A DNA stretch of 64,000 nucleotides, taken from contig NZ_JAJIRT010000006.1 of assembly GCF_025717675.1 (NCBI RefSeq), forward strand, positions 124,001 through 188,000. Direction: 5' to 3'. Source of the DNA: Paucibacter sp. DJ2R-2 (GTDB lineage Bacteria; Pseudomonadota; Gammaproteobacteria; Burkholderiales; Burkholderiaceae_C). Position numbers and translations under genes: made by a program. This document shows positions 50,204 to 60,042 of the stretch, one piece after another. The stretch's first letter is position 1. Each line of letters starts with the position of its first letter. The notes beneath the pieces were generated by a model that saw only the letters and a program-made list of their open reading frames with translations, was not told the DNA's origin and did no database searches.

Positions 50204-52543
50204 TCACACCTTGGACACGTTCAGCGAACCGAAGGCCGCGCCCAGGGCCGCAGTTTCCGGGAGCCCGACGGGCACACGCACCAGATTCGCAGGCAGCTTG
50301 GCGTCGAGCTGGGCCGGCAGTTGCACGGTCCCGGCGCCGTCCTGGCTGATGCGCACCGAAGCGCCCTCGCCCAAACCAAGCTGATCCCACAGGGCCTGCG
50401 GCAAGCGAGCCACGCCCGCCTGACGTGCGTCGGTGGTCAGCTGCAGCGAAGTCGAATTGCGAACCAGGGCGTCGGTAGCATAAATCGGCACTTCGGCCAA
50501 GCGCTCCAGACCACCGGCAGTGGCTTGCAGCTGCACCGTCGAATTGCCGGCATTGCTCAGACGGCTGCTCAGGTCAGAGTCGACACCCAAGGCCTCGTTG
50601 CGCACCTGCTCGGAACTCTCCTGACCGAAGCCATCCAGAGCCAGCAGATTGCCCAATACGCGCAGGATCTTCCAGCCTGGGCGGGTTTCACCCAAAGCCT
50701 TGGCCACACCGACGAAGCTCTGCAGGCGGCCTTCCGCATTGACGAAAGAGCCCGAGGTCTCGGTGAAGGGCGAGGTCGGCAAGATCACGTCCGCGTATTC
50801 GATGCCGGTCTTGAAGGGGCTCAGCACCACCACCATGTCGGCGGCTGCCAGGCTCTTCGCCGCAGCGGCGGCATTGGCGCTGTCCAGCACCGGATCGTTG
50901 TTCAACAGCAGGACCGCCTTCAAAGGAGCAGCAGCGGCCTGTGCACCCAGCATCTGGGCGGCGTTCAGGCCATTGCCTTGCGGTACTGCGCCAACCAGCT
51001 GCGCACCCACGGTGTTGGCAGCTTCGGTCAGGTAGCCGACTTGAGCACCCACTTGAGCACCGATCCAGTTGGCCAGGCTCAGCAGAGCCGCGGCTTGCGG
51101 ATGCTGCGCGGCGGCGTTGCCCAGCAGAACAGCCTTGCGCTCGCCGCTCAGCAAGGACTCGGCGATGGCTGTCGCTGCGGCGTCAGCCTGCGCGCTGACC
51201 GGGGCGCTGACGCCCTTGGCTTGCGCGACGGCTTGAGCAACCGCGGCCAGCGACTGCAGCCAAGCGCTCGGCGCCACCGTGATGCGGCCAGCGACCGGCA
51301 AAAGCCAGTCATCTTCGCTGCCGTGGATCACATGGATCTGGGCGCCATGACGAGCGGCCTGACGCAGGCGCTGCGCGAACAAAGGGTGGTCCTTGCGCAG
51401 GAAGCTGCCCACGACCAGGGCACGATCCAGCTCGCTCAGCGCGGCGATCGAGCCACCCAGCCAATGGGCCTTGCCGGCTTCGGCGGTGTTGCTGAAATCA
51501 GCGTGGCGCAGGCGGTGGTCGATGTTCTCGCTGCCCAGACCGCGAACCAACTTGGCCAGCAAGTGCAGTTCTTCCACCGTGCTGTGGGCCGAGCCCAGGG
51601 CACCGATGGCCGCCGGGCCATGCTCGGCCTTGACCAGCTTGAGGCCGTTGGCCACGAACTCGAGTGCCGTGGTCCAGTCGACGGTCTTCCAGGCACCGCC
51701 TTGCTTGATCATGGGCTGGCTGATGCGCTGATCGCTATTCAGGGCCTCGTAGGAGAAGCGGTCACGGTCGGCAATCCAGCATTCGTTGACGGCTTCGTTC
51801 TCCAAGGGAACGACGCGCATCACCTGGTTGTTCTTGACCTGGATGATCAGGTTGGCACCGGTCGAATCATGCGGGCTGACACTCTTGCGACGCGACAGCT
51901 CCCAGGTGCGGGCGCTGTAGCGGAAGGGCTTGCTGGTCAGGGCGCCGACCGGGCAGATGTCGATCATATTGCCCGACAACTCAGAATCTACCGAGCGGCC
52001 GACAAAGGTCTGGATCTCGGCATGCTCGCCGCGGTGTGCCATGCCCAGTTCCATCACGCCGGCGATTTCCTGGCCGAAGCGCACGCAGCGGGTGCAATGG
52101 ATGCAGCGGCTCATTTCCTGCATGGAAATCAGCGGGCCCACGTTTTTCTGGAAGACGACGCGCTTTTCTTCCGTGTAGCGCGATTTGCCGGAACCGTAGC
52201 CGACGGCCAGGTCTTGCAATTGGCACTCGCCGCCTTGATCGCAGATCGGGCAATCGAGCGGGTGGTTGATCAGCAGGAACTCCATCACGCCCTGTTGGGC
52301 CTTCAGGGCCTTGTCGCTCTTGGTGCGGACGATCATGCCCTGGGTCACCGGCGTAGCGCAGGCGGGCATGGGCTTCGGCGCCTTCTCCACATCCACCAGG
52401 CACATGCGGCAATTGGCGGCGATGGAGAGCTTCTTGTGATAGCAAAAATGCGGGATGTAGGTGCCGGCCTTTTCGGCAGCATGCATGACCATGCTGCCTT
52501 CCAAGACCTCTACCTTCTGGCCGTCGAGTTCGATTTCAATCAT
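50204..52543 (-). CDS. nuoG: NADH-quinone oxidoreductase subunit G
   Basis: 779-residue iron-sulfur subunit of the hydrophilic arm. N1b ligands are C34, C45, C48 and C62; N5 ligands H94, C98, C101, C107; N4 ligands C147, C150, C153 and C197 (RCIHCTRC, then IDICPVGAL). The C-terminal two thirds is a molybdopterin-oxidoreductase-like domain without catalysis, and is Ala-rich and divergent here. No N7 cluster motif was noted. Confidence 0.96.
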   Translation of the reverse strand: MIEIELDGQKVEVLEGSMVMHAAEKAGTYIPHFCYHKKLSIAANCRMCLVDVEKAPKPMPACATPVTQGMIVRTKSDKALKAQQGVMEFLLINHPLDCPICDQGGECQLQDLAVGYGSGKSRYTEEKRVVFQKNVGPLISMQEMSRCIHCTRCVRFGQEIAGVMELGMAHRGEHAEIQTFVGRSVDSELSGNMIDICPVGALTSKPFRYSARTWELSRRKSVSPHDSTGANLIIQVKNNQVMRVVPLENEAVNECWIADRDRFSYEALNSDQRISQPMIKQGGAWKTVDWTTALEFVANGLKLVKAEHGPAAIGALGSAHSTVEELHLLAKLVRGLGSENIDHRLRHADFSNTAEAGKAHWLGGSIAALSELDRALVVGSFLRKDHPLFAQRLRQAARHGAQIHVIHGSEDDWLLPVAGRITVAPSAWLQSLAAVAQAVAQAKGVSAPVSAQADAAATAIAESLLSGERKAVLLGNAAAQHPQAAALLSLANWIGAQVGAQVGYLTEAANTVGAQLVGAVPQGNGLNAAQMLGAQAAAAPLKAVLLLNNDPVLDSANAAAAAKSLAAADMVVVLSPFKTGIEYADVILPTSPFTETSGSFVNAEGRLQSFVGVAKALGETRPGWKILRVLGNLLALDGFGQESSEQVRNEALGVDSDLSSRLSNAGNSTVQLQATAGGLERLAEVPIYATDALVRNSTSLQLTTDARQAGVARLPQALWDQLGLGEGASVRISQDGAGTVQLPAQLDAKLPANLVRVPVGLPETAALGAAFGSLNVSKV

Positions 52544-52561
52544 GTCGTGTCCTGTCCTGCC

Positions 52562-53914
52562 TCAGACCGAGGCCGGCACCAGAGCCGTTTTGTGTTCGAT
52601 CAGATGAACGAACTCGTTTTTGAAATTCTTGATCATGGCGCGCACTGGCATGGCTGCTGCATCACCGAGCGCGCAGATGGTGCGGCCCTGGATGTTGTCG
52701 GCCACCGAGTTCAGCAGATCGATGTCCTCGGGCTTGCCCTGGCCGTTGGCAATGCGCTCGACCACACGGTGCATCCAGCCCGTGCCTTCGCGGCAAGGCG
52801 TGCACTGGCCGCAAGACTCGTGGGCATAGAAGTAGGACAGGCGCAGCAGGCTCTTGACCATGCAACGGCTGTCGTCCATGACGATGACGGCGCCCGAGCC
52901 CAGCATGGAGCCTGCCTTGGCGATGGAGTCATAGTCCATGGTGCAGTTCATCATGACCTCGGCGGTCAGCACCGGCGAGGACGAACCGCCAGGAATCACG
53001 GCCTTGAGCGTGCGACCCTTGCGCACACCACCGGCCAGTTCGAGCAATTTGGAGAACGGCGTGCCCAACGGGATCTCGTAATTGCCCGGGCGCTCCACAT
53101 CACCCGAAACCGAGAAGATCTTGGTGCCGCCGTTGTTGGGTTTGCCGATTTCCAGATAGGGCTGGCCGCCGTTGCGGATGATCCAGGGGACGGCCGCAAA
53201 GGTCTCGGTGTTGTTGATGGTGGTCGGACGACCATACAGGCCGAAGCTGGCCGGGAACGGCGGCTTGAAGCGCGGCTGGCCCTTCTTGCCTTCCAGCGAC
53301 TCGAGCAGCGCAGTTTCTTCGCCGCAGATGTAGGCGCCGAAACCGTGGAACGCATGCAGCTGGAAGCTGAAGTCGGACCCCAGAATGTTGTCACCCAGGA
53401 AACCGGCCGCGCGGGCTTCTTCCAGGGCCGCCTCGAAGCGCTCGTAGACCTCGAAGATCTCGCCGTGGATGTAGTTGTAGCCCGTCTTGATGCCCATGGC
53501 GAAGGCGGCAATGGCCATGCCTTCGATCACGATGTGCGGGTTGAACATCAGGATGTCACGATCCTTGCAGGTACCCGGCTCACCCTCGTCCGAATTGCAG
53601 ACCAGGTACTTGGCGCCCGGGAACTGGCGCGGCATGAAGCTCCACTTCAGACCGGTGGGGAAACCGGCGCCGCCACGGCCGCGCAGGCCCGAAGCTTTCA
53701 CTTCGGCAATGACTTGATCCTGGGTCAGCGGCGCGCCTTCAGGAGCGCCCTCGCCTTTCAGGATTTTGCGCAATGCGGCATAACCACCACGTGCGACGTA
53801 GTCCTTCAGGCTCCAGTTCTTGCCGTCCAGACCGTCATAGATCTGAGCGCCAATGTGGCGGTCATGGAAACAGGTCTCGACGCCCTGACTCTGAAACTTG
53901 GATAGATCCAGCAT
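52562..53914 (-). CDS. nuoF: NADH-quinone oxidoreductase subunit F
   Basis: 450-residue subunit that binds NADH and FMN and starts electron flow. [18 protein letters not shown] (about 77-94) is the NADH/FMN glycine-rich motif; the N3 4Fe-4S ligands are C368, C371, C374 ([12 protein letters not shown]) and C414. It lies 15 nt after nuoE. Confidence 0.97.
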   Translation of the reverse strand: MLDLSKFQSQGVETCFHDRHIGAQIYDGLDGKNWSLKDYVARGGYAALRKILKGEGAPEGAPLTQDQVIAEVKASGLRGRGGAGFPTGLKWSFMPRQFPGAKYLVCNSDEGEPGTCKDRDILMFNPHIVIEGMAIAAFAMGIKTGYNYIHGEIFEVYERFEAALEEARAAGFLGDNILGSDFSFQLHAFHGFGAYICGEETALLESLEGKKGQPRFKPPFPASFGLYGRPTTINNTETFAAVPWIIRNGGQPYLEIGKPNNGGTKIFSVSGDVERPGNYEIPLGTPFSKLLELAGGVRKGRTLKAVIPGGSSSPVLTAEVMMNCTMDYDSIAKAGSMLGSGAVIVMDDSRCMVKSLLRLSYFYAHESCGQCTPCREGTGWMHRVVERIANGQGKPEDIDLLNSVADNIQGRTICALGDAAAMPVRAMIKNFKNEFVHLIEHKTALVPASV

Positions 53915-53929
53915 GCTTCTTCCCGTTCC

Positions 53930-54475
53930 TCAGTTCTTGGCCGCAGCGGCTTGGGCCGCGGCATGGGCCTTGAGCACGTCGACCAGCTCATCCAGGCGCT
54001 GGTGGCTCATGAAGCTGCACATCTGACGGTCGTTGACCAGCATGACCGGCGAATCGGCACAGGCGCCCAGGCACTCGCTCTTCTGCACGGTGAACAAGCC
54101 ATCGGCCGTGGTGCCGCCCTCTTCCACGCCGAGCTTTTCGCAGAGGTGGTTGAGCGCCTTCTGGCCGTCGCGCAGCTGGCAAGGCAGATTGGTACAGACG
54201 TTCAACTTGAACTGACCCAGCTTGCGCTGGTTGTACATGTTGTAGAAGGTCGTCACTTCGTAGACGGCGATCGCCGGCATGCCCAGGTAGGCGGCGATCG
54301 CATCCTCGCTGGCGCGGGAGACGTAACCGATCTCGTCTTGCACGATGGACAGGCAGGCCATCACAGCCGACTGCTTCTGGTCCGCCGGGTACTTGGCCAC
54401 TTCAGGCGCAAAGCGGGCCGCAGTGGCCTCGCTCAACACATAGGATTCGTTGTTCGTTGTCATCGTTCTGCTCAT
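53930..54475 (-). CDS. nuoE: NADH-quinone oxidoreductase subunit E
   Basis: 181-residue subunit with the N1a 2Fe-2S cluster: ligands C94, C99, C135 and C139 (CTNLPC and CLGAC). A thioredoxin-like domain forms the C-terminal half and a short Ala-rich tail ends it. The start is uncertain: ATG 54475 is 3 nt after the nuoD stop, while ATG 54463 would give 177 residues; neither has a strong ribosome site. Confidence 0.94.
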   Translation of the reverse strand: MSRTMTTNNESYVLSEATAARFAPEVAKYPADQKQSAVMACLSIVQDEIGYVSRASEDAIAAYLGMPAIAVYEVTTFYNMYNQRKLGQFKLNVCTNLPCQLRDGQKALNHLCEKLGVEEGGTTADGLFTVQKSECLGACADSPVMLVNDRQMCSFMSHQRLDELVDVLKAHAAAQAAAAKN

Positions 54476-54478
54476 CAC

Positions 54479-55732
54479 TTAACGATCGATTTCACCGAAC
54501 ACGATGTCCATCGTGCCGATGATGGCCACCGCATCGGCCAGCATGTGGCCGCGGGCCATCTCGTCCAGCGCAGCCAAGTGGGCGAAGCCCGGGGCGCGGA
54601 TCTTCAAACGGTAAGGCTTGTTGGCACCATCGCTGACGATGTAGATGCCGAACTCGCCCTTGGGGTGCTCGACGGCCGCGTAGGCTTCGCCTTCGGGCAC
54701 ATGGAAGCCTTCGGTGAACAGTTTGAAATGGTGGATCAACTCCTCCATATTCGACTTCATGTCCACGCGCGAAGGCGGCGCCACCTTGTGGTTGTCGGTG
54801 ATGACCGGGCCCGGGTTGGCGCGCAGCCATTTCACGCATTGCTGAATGATGCGATTGGACTGGCGCATTTCCTCGACGCGAACGACGTAACGGTCGTAGG
54901 TATCGCCGTTGGTGCCGACCGGGATGTCGAAGTCCACCTTGGCGTAGGCGTCATAAGGCTGGGTCTTGCGCAAATCCCAAGGAATGCCACAACCACGCAG
55001 CATCGGGCCGGTGAAGCCCATATTCAGTGCGCGTTCAGGCGACACCACGCCAATGCCCACGGTGCGCTGCTTCCAGATCCGGTTGTCGGTCAACAGGGTT
55101 TCGTAGTCGTCGACGTTCTTGGGGAAGCGATTGCAGAAGTCCTCAATGAAGTCCAGCAGCGAGCCGCTGCGGTTCTCGTTCATCTTGGCCAGGGTCTTGG
55201 CGTTCTTGATCTTGGACACGCGGTACTGCGGCATGGTGTCCGGCAGATCGCGGTAGACACCGCCCGGGCGGAAATAGGCCGCGTGCATGCGCGCGCCCGA
55301 CACAGCTTCGTACATGTCGAACAGGTCTTCACGCTCGCGGAAAGCGTAGATCAGCACGTTCATCGCGCCGCAATCGAGACCGTGCGCGCCCAACCACATC
55401 AGGTGATTCAGCAGGCGGGTGATTTCGGCGAACATCACGCGGATGTACTGCGCGCGCTCAGGCACTTCAATGCCGAGCATCTTCTCGATCGCCAGGCAGT
55501 AGGCCTGCTCATTGGCCATCATGGACACATAGTCCAGACGGTCCATATAGGGCAGCGACTGGATGTAGGTCTTGCTCTCGGCCAGCTTTTCGGTCGCTCG
55601 GTGCAGCAGGCCGATGTGCGGATCGGCGCGCTGGATGACTTCGCCATCCAACTCCAGCACCAGGCGCAACACGCCGTGGGCGGCGGGATGCTGGGGACCG
55701 AAATTCAGGGTGTAGTTCTTGATTTCAGCCAT
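54479..55732 (-). CDS. nuoD: NADH-quinone oxidoreductase subunit D
   Basis: 417-residue 49-kDa-type subunit that forms the quinone-binding pocket with Nuo[15 protein letters not shown] near the N-terminus supplies the quinone-site His, and [12 protein letters not shown] and [10 protein letters not shown] are typical. It is separate from nuoC, as in alpha- and betaproteobacteria, unlike the fused NuoCD of E. coli. Confidence 0.97.
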   Translation of the reverse strand: MAEIKNYTLNFGPQHPAAHGVLRLVLELDGEVIQRADPHIGLLHRATEKLAESKTYIQSLPYMDRLDYVSMMANEQAYCLAIEKMLGIEVPERAQYIRVMFAEITRLLNHLMWLGAHGLDCGAMNVLIYAFREREDLFDMYEAVSGARMHAAYFRPGGVYRDLPDTMPQYRVSKIKNAKTLAKMNENRSGSLLDFIEDFCNRFPKNVDDYETLLTDNRIWKQRTVGIGVVSPERALNMGFTGPMLRGCGIPWDLRKTQPYDAYAKVDFDIPVGTNGDTYDRYVVRVEEMRQSNRIIQQCVKWLRANPGPVITDNHKVAPPSRVDMKSNMEELIHHFKLFTEGFHVPEGEAYAAVEHPKGEFGIYIVSDGANKPYRLKIRAPGFAHLAALDEMARGHMLADAVAIIGTMDIVFGEIDR

Positions 55733-55735
55733 GAA

Positions 55736-56329
55736 TCAAAGTCCACCGTAATTGTCTTCGCGAATGATGCGCGGCGTGATTTCACGCGGCTCGATGGTCA
55801 CCGGCTGGTAGACCACGCGCTTTTGCTCTGCGTCGTAGCGCATTTCCACATGACCCGAGGTCGGGAAGTCCTTGCGCATCGGATGGCCGATGAAGCCGTA
55901 GTCAGTCAGGATGCGACGCAGGTCTTCGTGGCCATCGAAAATGATGCCGTAAAGATCGAAGGCTTCGCGCTCAAACCAGTTGGCCGAATTCCAGATCGAC
56001 GTGACAGCGGCAACACAAGGGAGATCGTCATCAGGGCAGAACACCTTGAGACGCAAACGCCAGTTCTTGTTGACCGACAGCAGGTGCGAAGCCACGGCAT
56101 AACGCGGCCCCTCATAAGCACCGTCCTTGTAGCTGCTGTAATCCAGACCACAAAGATCGATCAGTTGCTCGAAACGCAGCTCGGAATGGTCGCGAAGGGT
56201 TTTGGCCACAGCGAGGTAGTCGGCGGCACGCACCTGCAAGGTGACCTCACCAAACTCCGTCTTCAGGCTCTGAATTCGCTCGCCCAGCGCTGCTTGCAGC
56301 GCGGCCTTCAGGGTGTCAAGTTTGCTCAT
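55736..56329 (-). CDS. nuoC: NADH-quinone oxidoreductase subunit C
   Basis: 197-residue 30-kDa-type subunit of the hydrophilic arm. [16 protein letters not shown] and [14 protein letters not shown] form the conserved core that contacts NuoD. Gaps of 3 nt to nuoD and 14 nt to nuoB. Confidence 0.96.
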   Translation of the reverse strand: MSKLDTLKAALQAALGERIQSLKTEFGEVTLQVRAADYLAVAKTLRDHSELRFEQLIDLCGLDYSSYKDGAYEGPRYAVASHLLSVNKNWRLRLKVFCPDDDLPCVAAVTSIWNSANWFEREAFDLYGIIFDGHEDLRRILTDYGFIGHPMRKDFPTSGHVEMRYDAEQKRVVYQPVTIEPREITPRIIREDNYGGL

Positions 56330-56343
56330 CGGTGCTTGATCCT

Positions 56344-56820
56344 TCAGCGCGCGATCGTGTTTTCACGGCGAATCTTGGCCTGCAACTGCAGGATGCCGTA
56401 CAGCAGGGCCTCGGCCGTCGGCGGACAGCCCGGCACATAGACATCGACCGGCACGATGCGATCGCAGCCGCGCACGACGGAATAACTGTAGTGGTAGTAG
56501 CCGCCGCCATTGGCGCAGGAACCCATGGAGAGCACCCAGCGCGGCTCGGCCATCTGGTCGTACACCTTGCGCAGGGCCGGAGCCATCTTGTTGCACAGCG
56601 TGCCGGCCACGATCATCAGATCGCTCTGACGAGGGCTCGGGCGGAACAACATGCCGAAGCGGTCGATGTCATAACGGGCCGCGCCCGCGTGCATCATTTC
56701 AACCGCGCAACAGGCCAGACCGAAGGTCATCGGCCAGAGGGAACCGGTTTTGGACCAGTTGATCAGCGTGTCGACCGAAGTGGTGACAAAGCCTTCTTTC
56801 AATACGCCTTCAATACCCAT
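56344..56820 (-). CDS. nuoB: NADH-quinone oxidoreductase subunit B
   Basis: 158-residue subunit with the terminal 4Fe-4S cluster N2; ligands C37, C38, C102 and C132 are in [15 protein letters not shown] and VPGCPPTAE. It follows a 147-nt gap after nuoA that holds copy B of the hairpin repeat. Confidence 0.97.
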   Translation of the reverse strand: MGIEGVLKEGFVTTSVDTLINWSKTGSLWPMTFGLACCAVEMMHAGAARYDIDRFGMLFRPSPRQSDLMIVAGTLCNKMAPALRKVYDQMAEPRWVLSMGSCANGGGYYHYSYSVVRGCDRIVPVDVYVPGCPPTAEALLYGILQLQAKIRRENTIAR

Positions 56821-56900
56821 TGCAAGCTTTCATTCGTTCAGGCCCTTGCGGGCCGAGCGCCAAGCCCTGACCCAGCATTTCTGCCAAGCGGGCCCGCCAT

Positions 56901-56963
56901 GCCAACCAAGGATTGGCGTCCCCTCGGGGGACCGACCAGCGCACAGCGCCGGGCGAGGGGCTA
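56901..56963 (-). repeat. Multi-hairpin intergenic repeat, copy B (nuoA-nuoB)
   Basis: Plus strand: GCCAA-CCAAGGA-TTGGC (56901-56917), then GTCCCC-TCG-GGGGAC (56918-56932), then CGACCAGCGC through GGGCGAGGGGCTA. It aligns with copy A at 48554-48634 in GCGTCCCC, GGGACCGACC and CGAGGGG, in the same orientation and again just 3' of a nuo gene. A separate small hairpin GGCCC-TTGC-GGGCC lies further along at about 56841-56853. Confidence 0.65.
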
Positions 56964-56967
56964 ACAA

Positions 56968-57327
56968 TCACTCCCAGTCCAGGGCGCCCTTTTTCCATTC
57001 GTAGACAAAACCCACGACCAGAATGCCCAGGAAAATCATCATGGACCAGAAACCGGCTGCACCAATCTCGCGGAGCGATACAGCCCAGGGAAACAGGAAG
57101 GCAATTTCCAGATCGAACAAGATAAACAGAATGGCCACGAGGTAATAGCGCACATCGAATTTCATGCGCGCGTCTTCAAAGGCCTCGAAGCCACATTCGT
57201 AGGGGGAGTTTTTGGCCTGATCCGGCCGATTCGGCCCGAGCAGGAAGCCGAGCACTTGGGGCGCCACACCGACGCCTGCGCCGACCAGGATGAAGAGGAT
57301 GACGGGGAGGTACTGATCCAAGTTCAT
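56968..57327 (-). CDS. nuoA: NADH-quinone oxidoreductase subunit A
   Basis: 119-residue three-helix membrane subunit and first gene of the 14-gene nuo operon. [21 protein letters not shown] is the conserved loop between helices 1 and 2. No convincing promoter was found in the 228 nt between it and tRNA-Leu, so transcription may come through the tRNA or from a weak promoter there. Confidence 0.96.
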   Translation of the reverse strand: MNLDQYLPVILFILVGAGVGVAPQVLGFLLGPNRPDQAKNSPYECGFEAFEDARMKFDVRYYLVAILFILFDLEIAFLFPWAVSLREIGAAGFWSMMIFLGILVVGFVYEWKKGALDWE

Positions 57328-57555
57328 AGGTGACGCTCTTTGAAAAACCGCCGTACGCCTCCAGGCCCCGGCCGAGTTTTATGCAGTGATTTGACAAAAG
57401 CAACGGGCGCGCCGCCAGCGAATGTATCGCTCACGGACTGCGCCCGCCATGTCCCCCGCAAAAATGCGACAAACTTTGTTTGCCCACACCCTTGCAACAG
57501 AGGCGCTACGACCAATATTCCGCAGGCTCCAACCTTTGGATATTAACCGAACATT

Positions 57556-57640
57556 TGGTGCCGTCGGCGAGACTCGAACTCGCACAGCTTTCGCCACTAC
57601 CCCCTCAAGATAGCGTGTCTACCAATTTCACCACGACGGC
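57556..57640 (-). tRNA. tRNA-Leu (anticodon GAG)
   Basis: 85-nt type II tRNA with the 3' CCA encoded. The acceptor stem GCCGTCG pairs with CGACGGC; the anticodon stem CTATC/GGTAG encloses loop TTGAGGG, giving GAG, which reads CUC and CUU. It has a long variable arm, GCGAG-TTCGAGT-CTCGC as T-arm and discriminator A. Position between secG and nuoA is usual in betaproteobacteria. Confidence 0.97.
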
Positions 57641-57714
57641 TGATACTCACTTACTCATTCTGCCTGGCACTGATCTTGTCAGTGAGAGGGATTGCTTCCC
57701 AGACAGCCTTGAAT

Positions 57715-57745
57715 TCTATACCGAAAATTTTGAGCTTTTTAACAA
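57715..57745 (-). promoter_or_regulatory. Candidate promoter of tRNA-Leu
   Basis: On the minus strand TATAGA (57715-57720) is a good -10. Possible -35 hexamers are TTAAAA (57737-57742, 16-nt spacer) or TTGTTA (57740-57745, 19-nt spacer), in an AT-rich island unlike its surroundings. The start would be about 68 nt before the mature tRNA. Confidence 0.5.
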
Positions 57746-57824
57746 GCTCGCAAGGATTTTCTGAATTTCTGACGCTTGCCCGCCCAAGGTCAACGCTGAG
57801 TCGACCCAGGATGGGCCAAGGGCT

Positions 57825-58193
57825 TCAGTTCGAGGCCGCAGGTGTCGCCGGCGCGATCACAGGTGCAGCACCAGGAATGGCCGCAGCGCCCGAAGCCGCA
57901 ACAGCAGCGGGAGCGGCACGATCCAGAACGGTTTCCGCACCAGCCGCGCCGGCGCGGTGGTTGGACAAATAGGCCAGGGCCAAGGTGCAGGCAAAGAACA
58001 AGGTGGCGCAAACGGCCGTGCTACGCGACAGGAAATTGGCACTACCTGTGGCGCCGAACAGACTGCCCGAGGCGCCGCTGCCAAAGGAAGCACCCATATC
58101 GGCGCCCTTGCCCTGCTGCACCAAGACCAAACCAATCATGGCCAGCGCGCTCAGCAGCTGGACCACCAAAACCAAATTCATCATGACCTGCAT
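57825..58193 (-). CDS. secG: Preprotein translocase subunit SecG
   Basis: 122-residue inner-membrane component of SecYEG that aids translocation. Two helices (LVLVVQLLSALAMIGLVLVQ and FLSRSTAVCATLFFACTLALAYL) flank the conserved GKGADMGASFGSGASGSLFG loop. The Ala/Pro-rich C-terminal tail is typical of betaproteobacteria. I chose ATG 58193 because GGAGAG lies about 8 nt upstream; a second start at 58184 is possible. Confidence 0.94.
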   Translation of the reverse strand: MQVMMNLVLVVQLLSALAMIGLVLVQQGKGADMGASFGSGASGSLFGATGSANFLSRSTAVCATLFFACTLALAYLSNHRAGAAGAETVLDRAAPAAVAASGAAAIPGAAPVIAPATPAASN

Positions 58194-58264
58194 TTCTAAC
58201 TCTCCAATCAATCGTTCTTTTTCAAGGCTTCCGCCATCCACAGCGGAGACCACTCACATTCGAT

Positions 58265-59005
58265 TCAATTCGCAGCGCGGCAGATGACCGCGAAATCCGC
58301 CGCCTTCAGGGCAGCTCCGCCGATCAAGCCGCCGTCAATGTCCGCCTGCGCAAACAACTGGGCCGCATTGTCCGGCTTGACACTGCCGCCATAAAGAATG
58401 CGCATGGCATCGGACTTCTGCGTGGCCGCGTGGAGCTGCGTGCGCAGCACCGCGTGTACAGACTGCGCCTGCTCGGGGCTGGCCGTGAGGCCGGTACCGA
58501 TGGCCCAGACCGGCTCATAAGCCAGCACGATCTCGCCAATGCAATGCGTCAGGGTGTGGATCACCGCGGCCAGCTGACGCTTGACCACGGTTTCGGTTTG
58601 CCCCGCCTCGCGCTCCGCCAGAGTCTCACCGACACAGACAATCGGTGTCACACCATGCGCAAGCGCTGCCTTGGCTTTGTCCGCCACCAGCTGATCGCTC
58701 TCATGGTGATAGGCACGCCGCTCCGAGTGACCGACGATGACATAACGGCAACCCAGATCGGCCAACATGGCCGAGGAAACCTCACCGGTATACGCACCCT
58801 GCTCAAAAGCCGAGCAATCCTGCGCACCCAAGAGCACAGCCTGACCGGTCAAGGCCAGCGCCGTTTCCGCCAGATAAGGAAACGGCACACAGACAGCCAC
58901 CTCGGCGGACCATGGACCCTGCTCTTTCAGCCCCGACAACAGGGCCGCATTGGCAGCGCGGCTGCCATGCATCTTCCAATTGCCAACGACCAGTTTCTTG
59001 CGCAT
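58265..59005 (-). CDS. tpiA: Triosephosphate isomerase
   Basis: Interconverts dihydroxyacetone phosphate and glyceraldehyde 3-phosphate in glycolysis; cytosolic dimer. 246 residues. NWKMHG holds the catalytic Lys11, [11 protein letters not shown] the catalytic His, and [11 protein letters not shown] the catalytic Glu. ATG 59005 has GGAG 7 nt upstream; the extra open frame to 59050 is not family sequence. It lies 41 nt after the oxidoreductase gene and 71 nt before secG. Confidence 0.96.
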   Translation of the reverse strand: MRKKLVVGNWKMHGSRAANAALLSGLKEQGPWSAEVAVCVPFPYLAETALALTGQAVLLGAQDCSAFEQGAYTGEVSSAMLADLGCRYVIVGHSERRAYHHESDQLVADKAKAALAHGVTPIVCVGETLAEREAGQTETVVKRQLAAVIHTLTHCIGEIVLAYEPVWAIGTGLTASPEQAQSVHAVLRTQLHAATQKSDAMRILYGGSVKPDNAAQLFAQADIDGGLIGGAALKAADFAVICRAAN

Positions 59006-59046
59006 CTTGTTCTCCAAACTCTCCACCCGAAGGGCTGCAGGGCCAA

Positions 59047-60033
59047 TCACCAGCTCAAGACAATCTTGCCGATGTGCTCGCCCGACTCCATCAGCACATG
59101 AGCCTGCGCGGCCTCACTGGCCGGCAGCTCACGATAAATCACCGGCGCGATCACACGCGAGGCCAGCAAAGGCCAGACTCGCTCGCGCAGCGCCCGCGCC
59201 ACGCCCGCCTTGAAGGGCAGCGAACGCGGCCGCAAGGTCGAGCCACTGACCGTCAGCCGCCGCCGCAAGACAGCACCCGCATCAAAACGCGCGTCGACAC
59301 CGCCCTGCACCGCGATGATGACCATGCGCCCATCGTCAGCCAAACACTGAACACCGCGCTCCACATAGGAGCCAGCGACCATGTCCAAGATCACATCGAC
59401 GCCACGCCCGTCAGTGCTTCGCTTCACTTCCGCGACGAAGTCCTGCTCCCGGTAGTTGATGGCCACATCAGCCCCCAACTTCAAGCAAGCTTCCGCCTTG
59501 GCGGCCGAACCCACCGTCACCAGCACGCGCGAACCCAAGGCCTTGGCCATCTGGATCGCCGTCACGCCGATGCCACTGCTGCCGCCATGGATCAGCAGGC
59601 TTTCACCGGGCTGAAGCGCGGCACGGCCGAACACATTCGACCAGACCGTGAAGCAAGTCTCCGGCAAGCTGGCCGCCTCGGCCATGGTCCAGCCAGTCGG
59701 CACCGGCAGGCATTGACCAATGGGCGCCACACAAAGCTCGGCATAGCCACCACCAGCCACCAGGGCGCAAACTGCATCGCCCACGCCCAGCCCCGCCGCC
59801 GCCAAAGCGTCAGCATCACCGCCGACGATGCGCCCCGCCACTTCCAACCCCGGCAAATCGCTAGCACCCACCGGAGCCGGATAAGCGCCCTTGCGCTGCA
59901 AGACATCTGGGCGGTTGATGCCATAGGCCTCCACCGCAATCAAGCACTCCCCAATCCCGGCAAGGGGATCGGGTCGCTCGACCATCTGCAACACCTCAGG
60001 TCCGCCAGGGCGGTTGATGGCGATCGCCTTCAT
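59047..60033 (-). CDS. NAD(P)H-quinone oxidoreductase (zinc-independent MDR, PIG3-like)
   Basis: 328-residue medium-chain dehydrogenase/reductase of the quinone oxidoreductase group. [12 protein letters not shown] and GLEVAGRIV in the GroES-like half and [19 protein letters not shown] for NADPH binding match the PIG3-type quinone reductases; no zinc-ligand cysteines are seen. Co-directional with pnp (9-nt gap) and tpiA, so probably one transcript. Physiological substrate unknown. Confidence 0.88.
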   Translation of the reverse strand: MKAIAINRPGGPEVLQMVERPDPLAGIGECLIAVEAYGINRPDVLQRKGAYPAPVGASDLPGLEVAGRIVGGDADALAAAGLGVGDAVCALVAGGGYAELCVAPIGQCLPVPTGWTMAEAASLPETCFTVWSNVFGRAALQPGESLLIHGGSSGIGVTAIQMAKALGSRVLVTVGSAAKAEACLKLGADVAINYREQDFVAEVKRSTDGRGVDVILDMVAGSYVERGVQCLADDGRMVIIAVQGGVDARFDAGAVLRRRLTVSGSTLRPRSLPFKAGVARALRERVWPLLASRVIAPVIYRELPASEAAQAHVLMESGEHIGKIVLSW

Positions 60034-60042
60034 GGGCTGGAC

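Noticed and set aside
50180-53905. 1241-codon plus-strand frame opposite nuoG and nuoF
   Set aside because: Same shadow effect; the minus strand carries complete nuoG and nuoF with all cluster ligands.
57328-57555. nuo operon promoter between tRNA-Leu and nuoA
   Set aside because: TTGTCA and CATAAA hexamers are present on the minus strand but not at a workable spacing, so no promoter is called.
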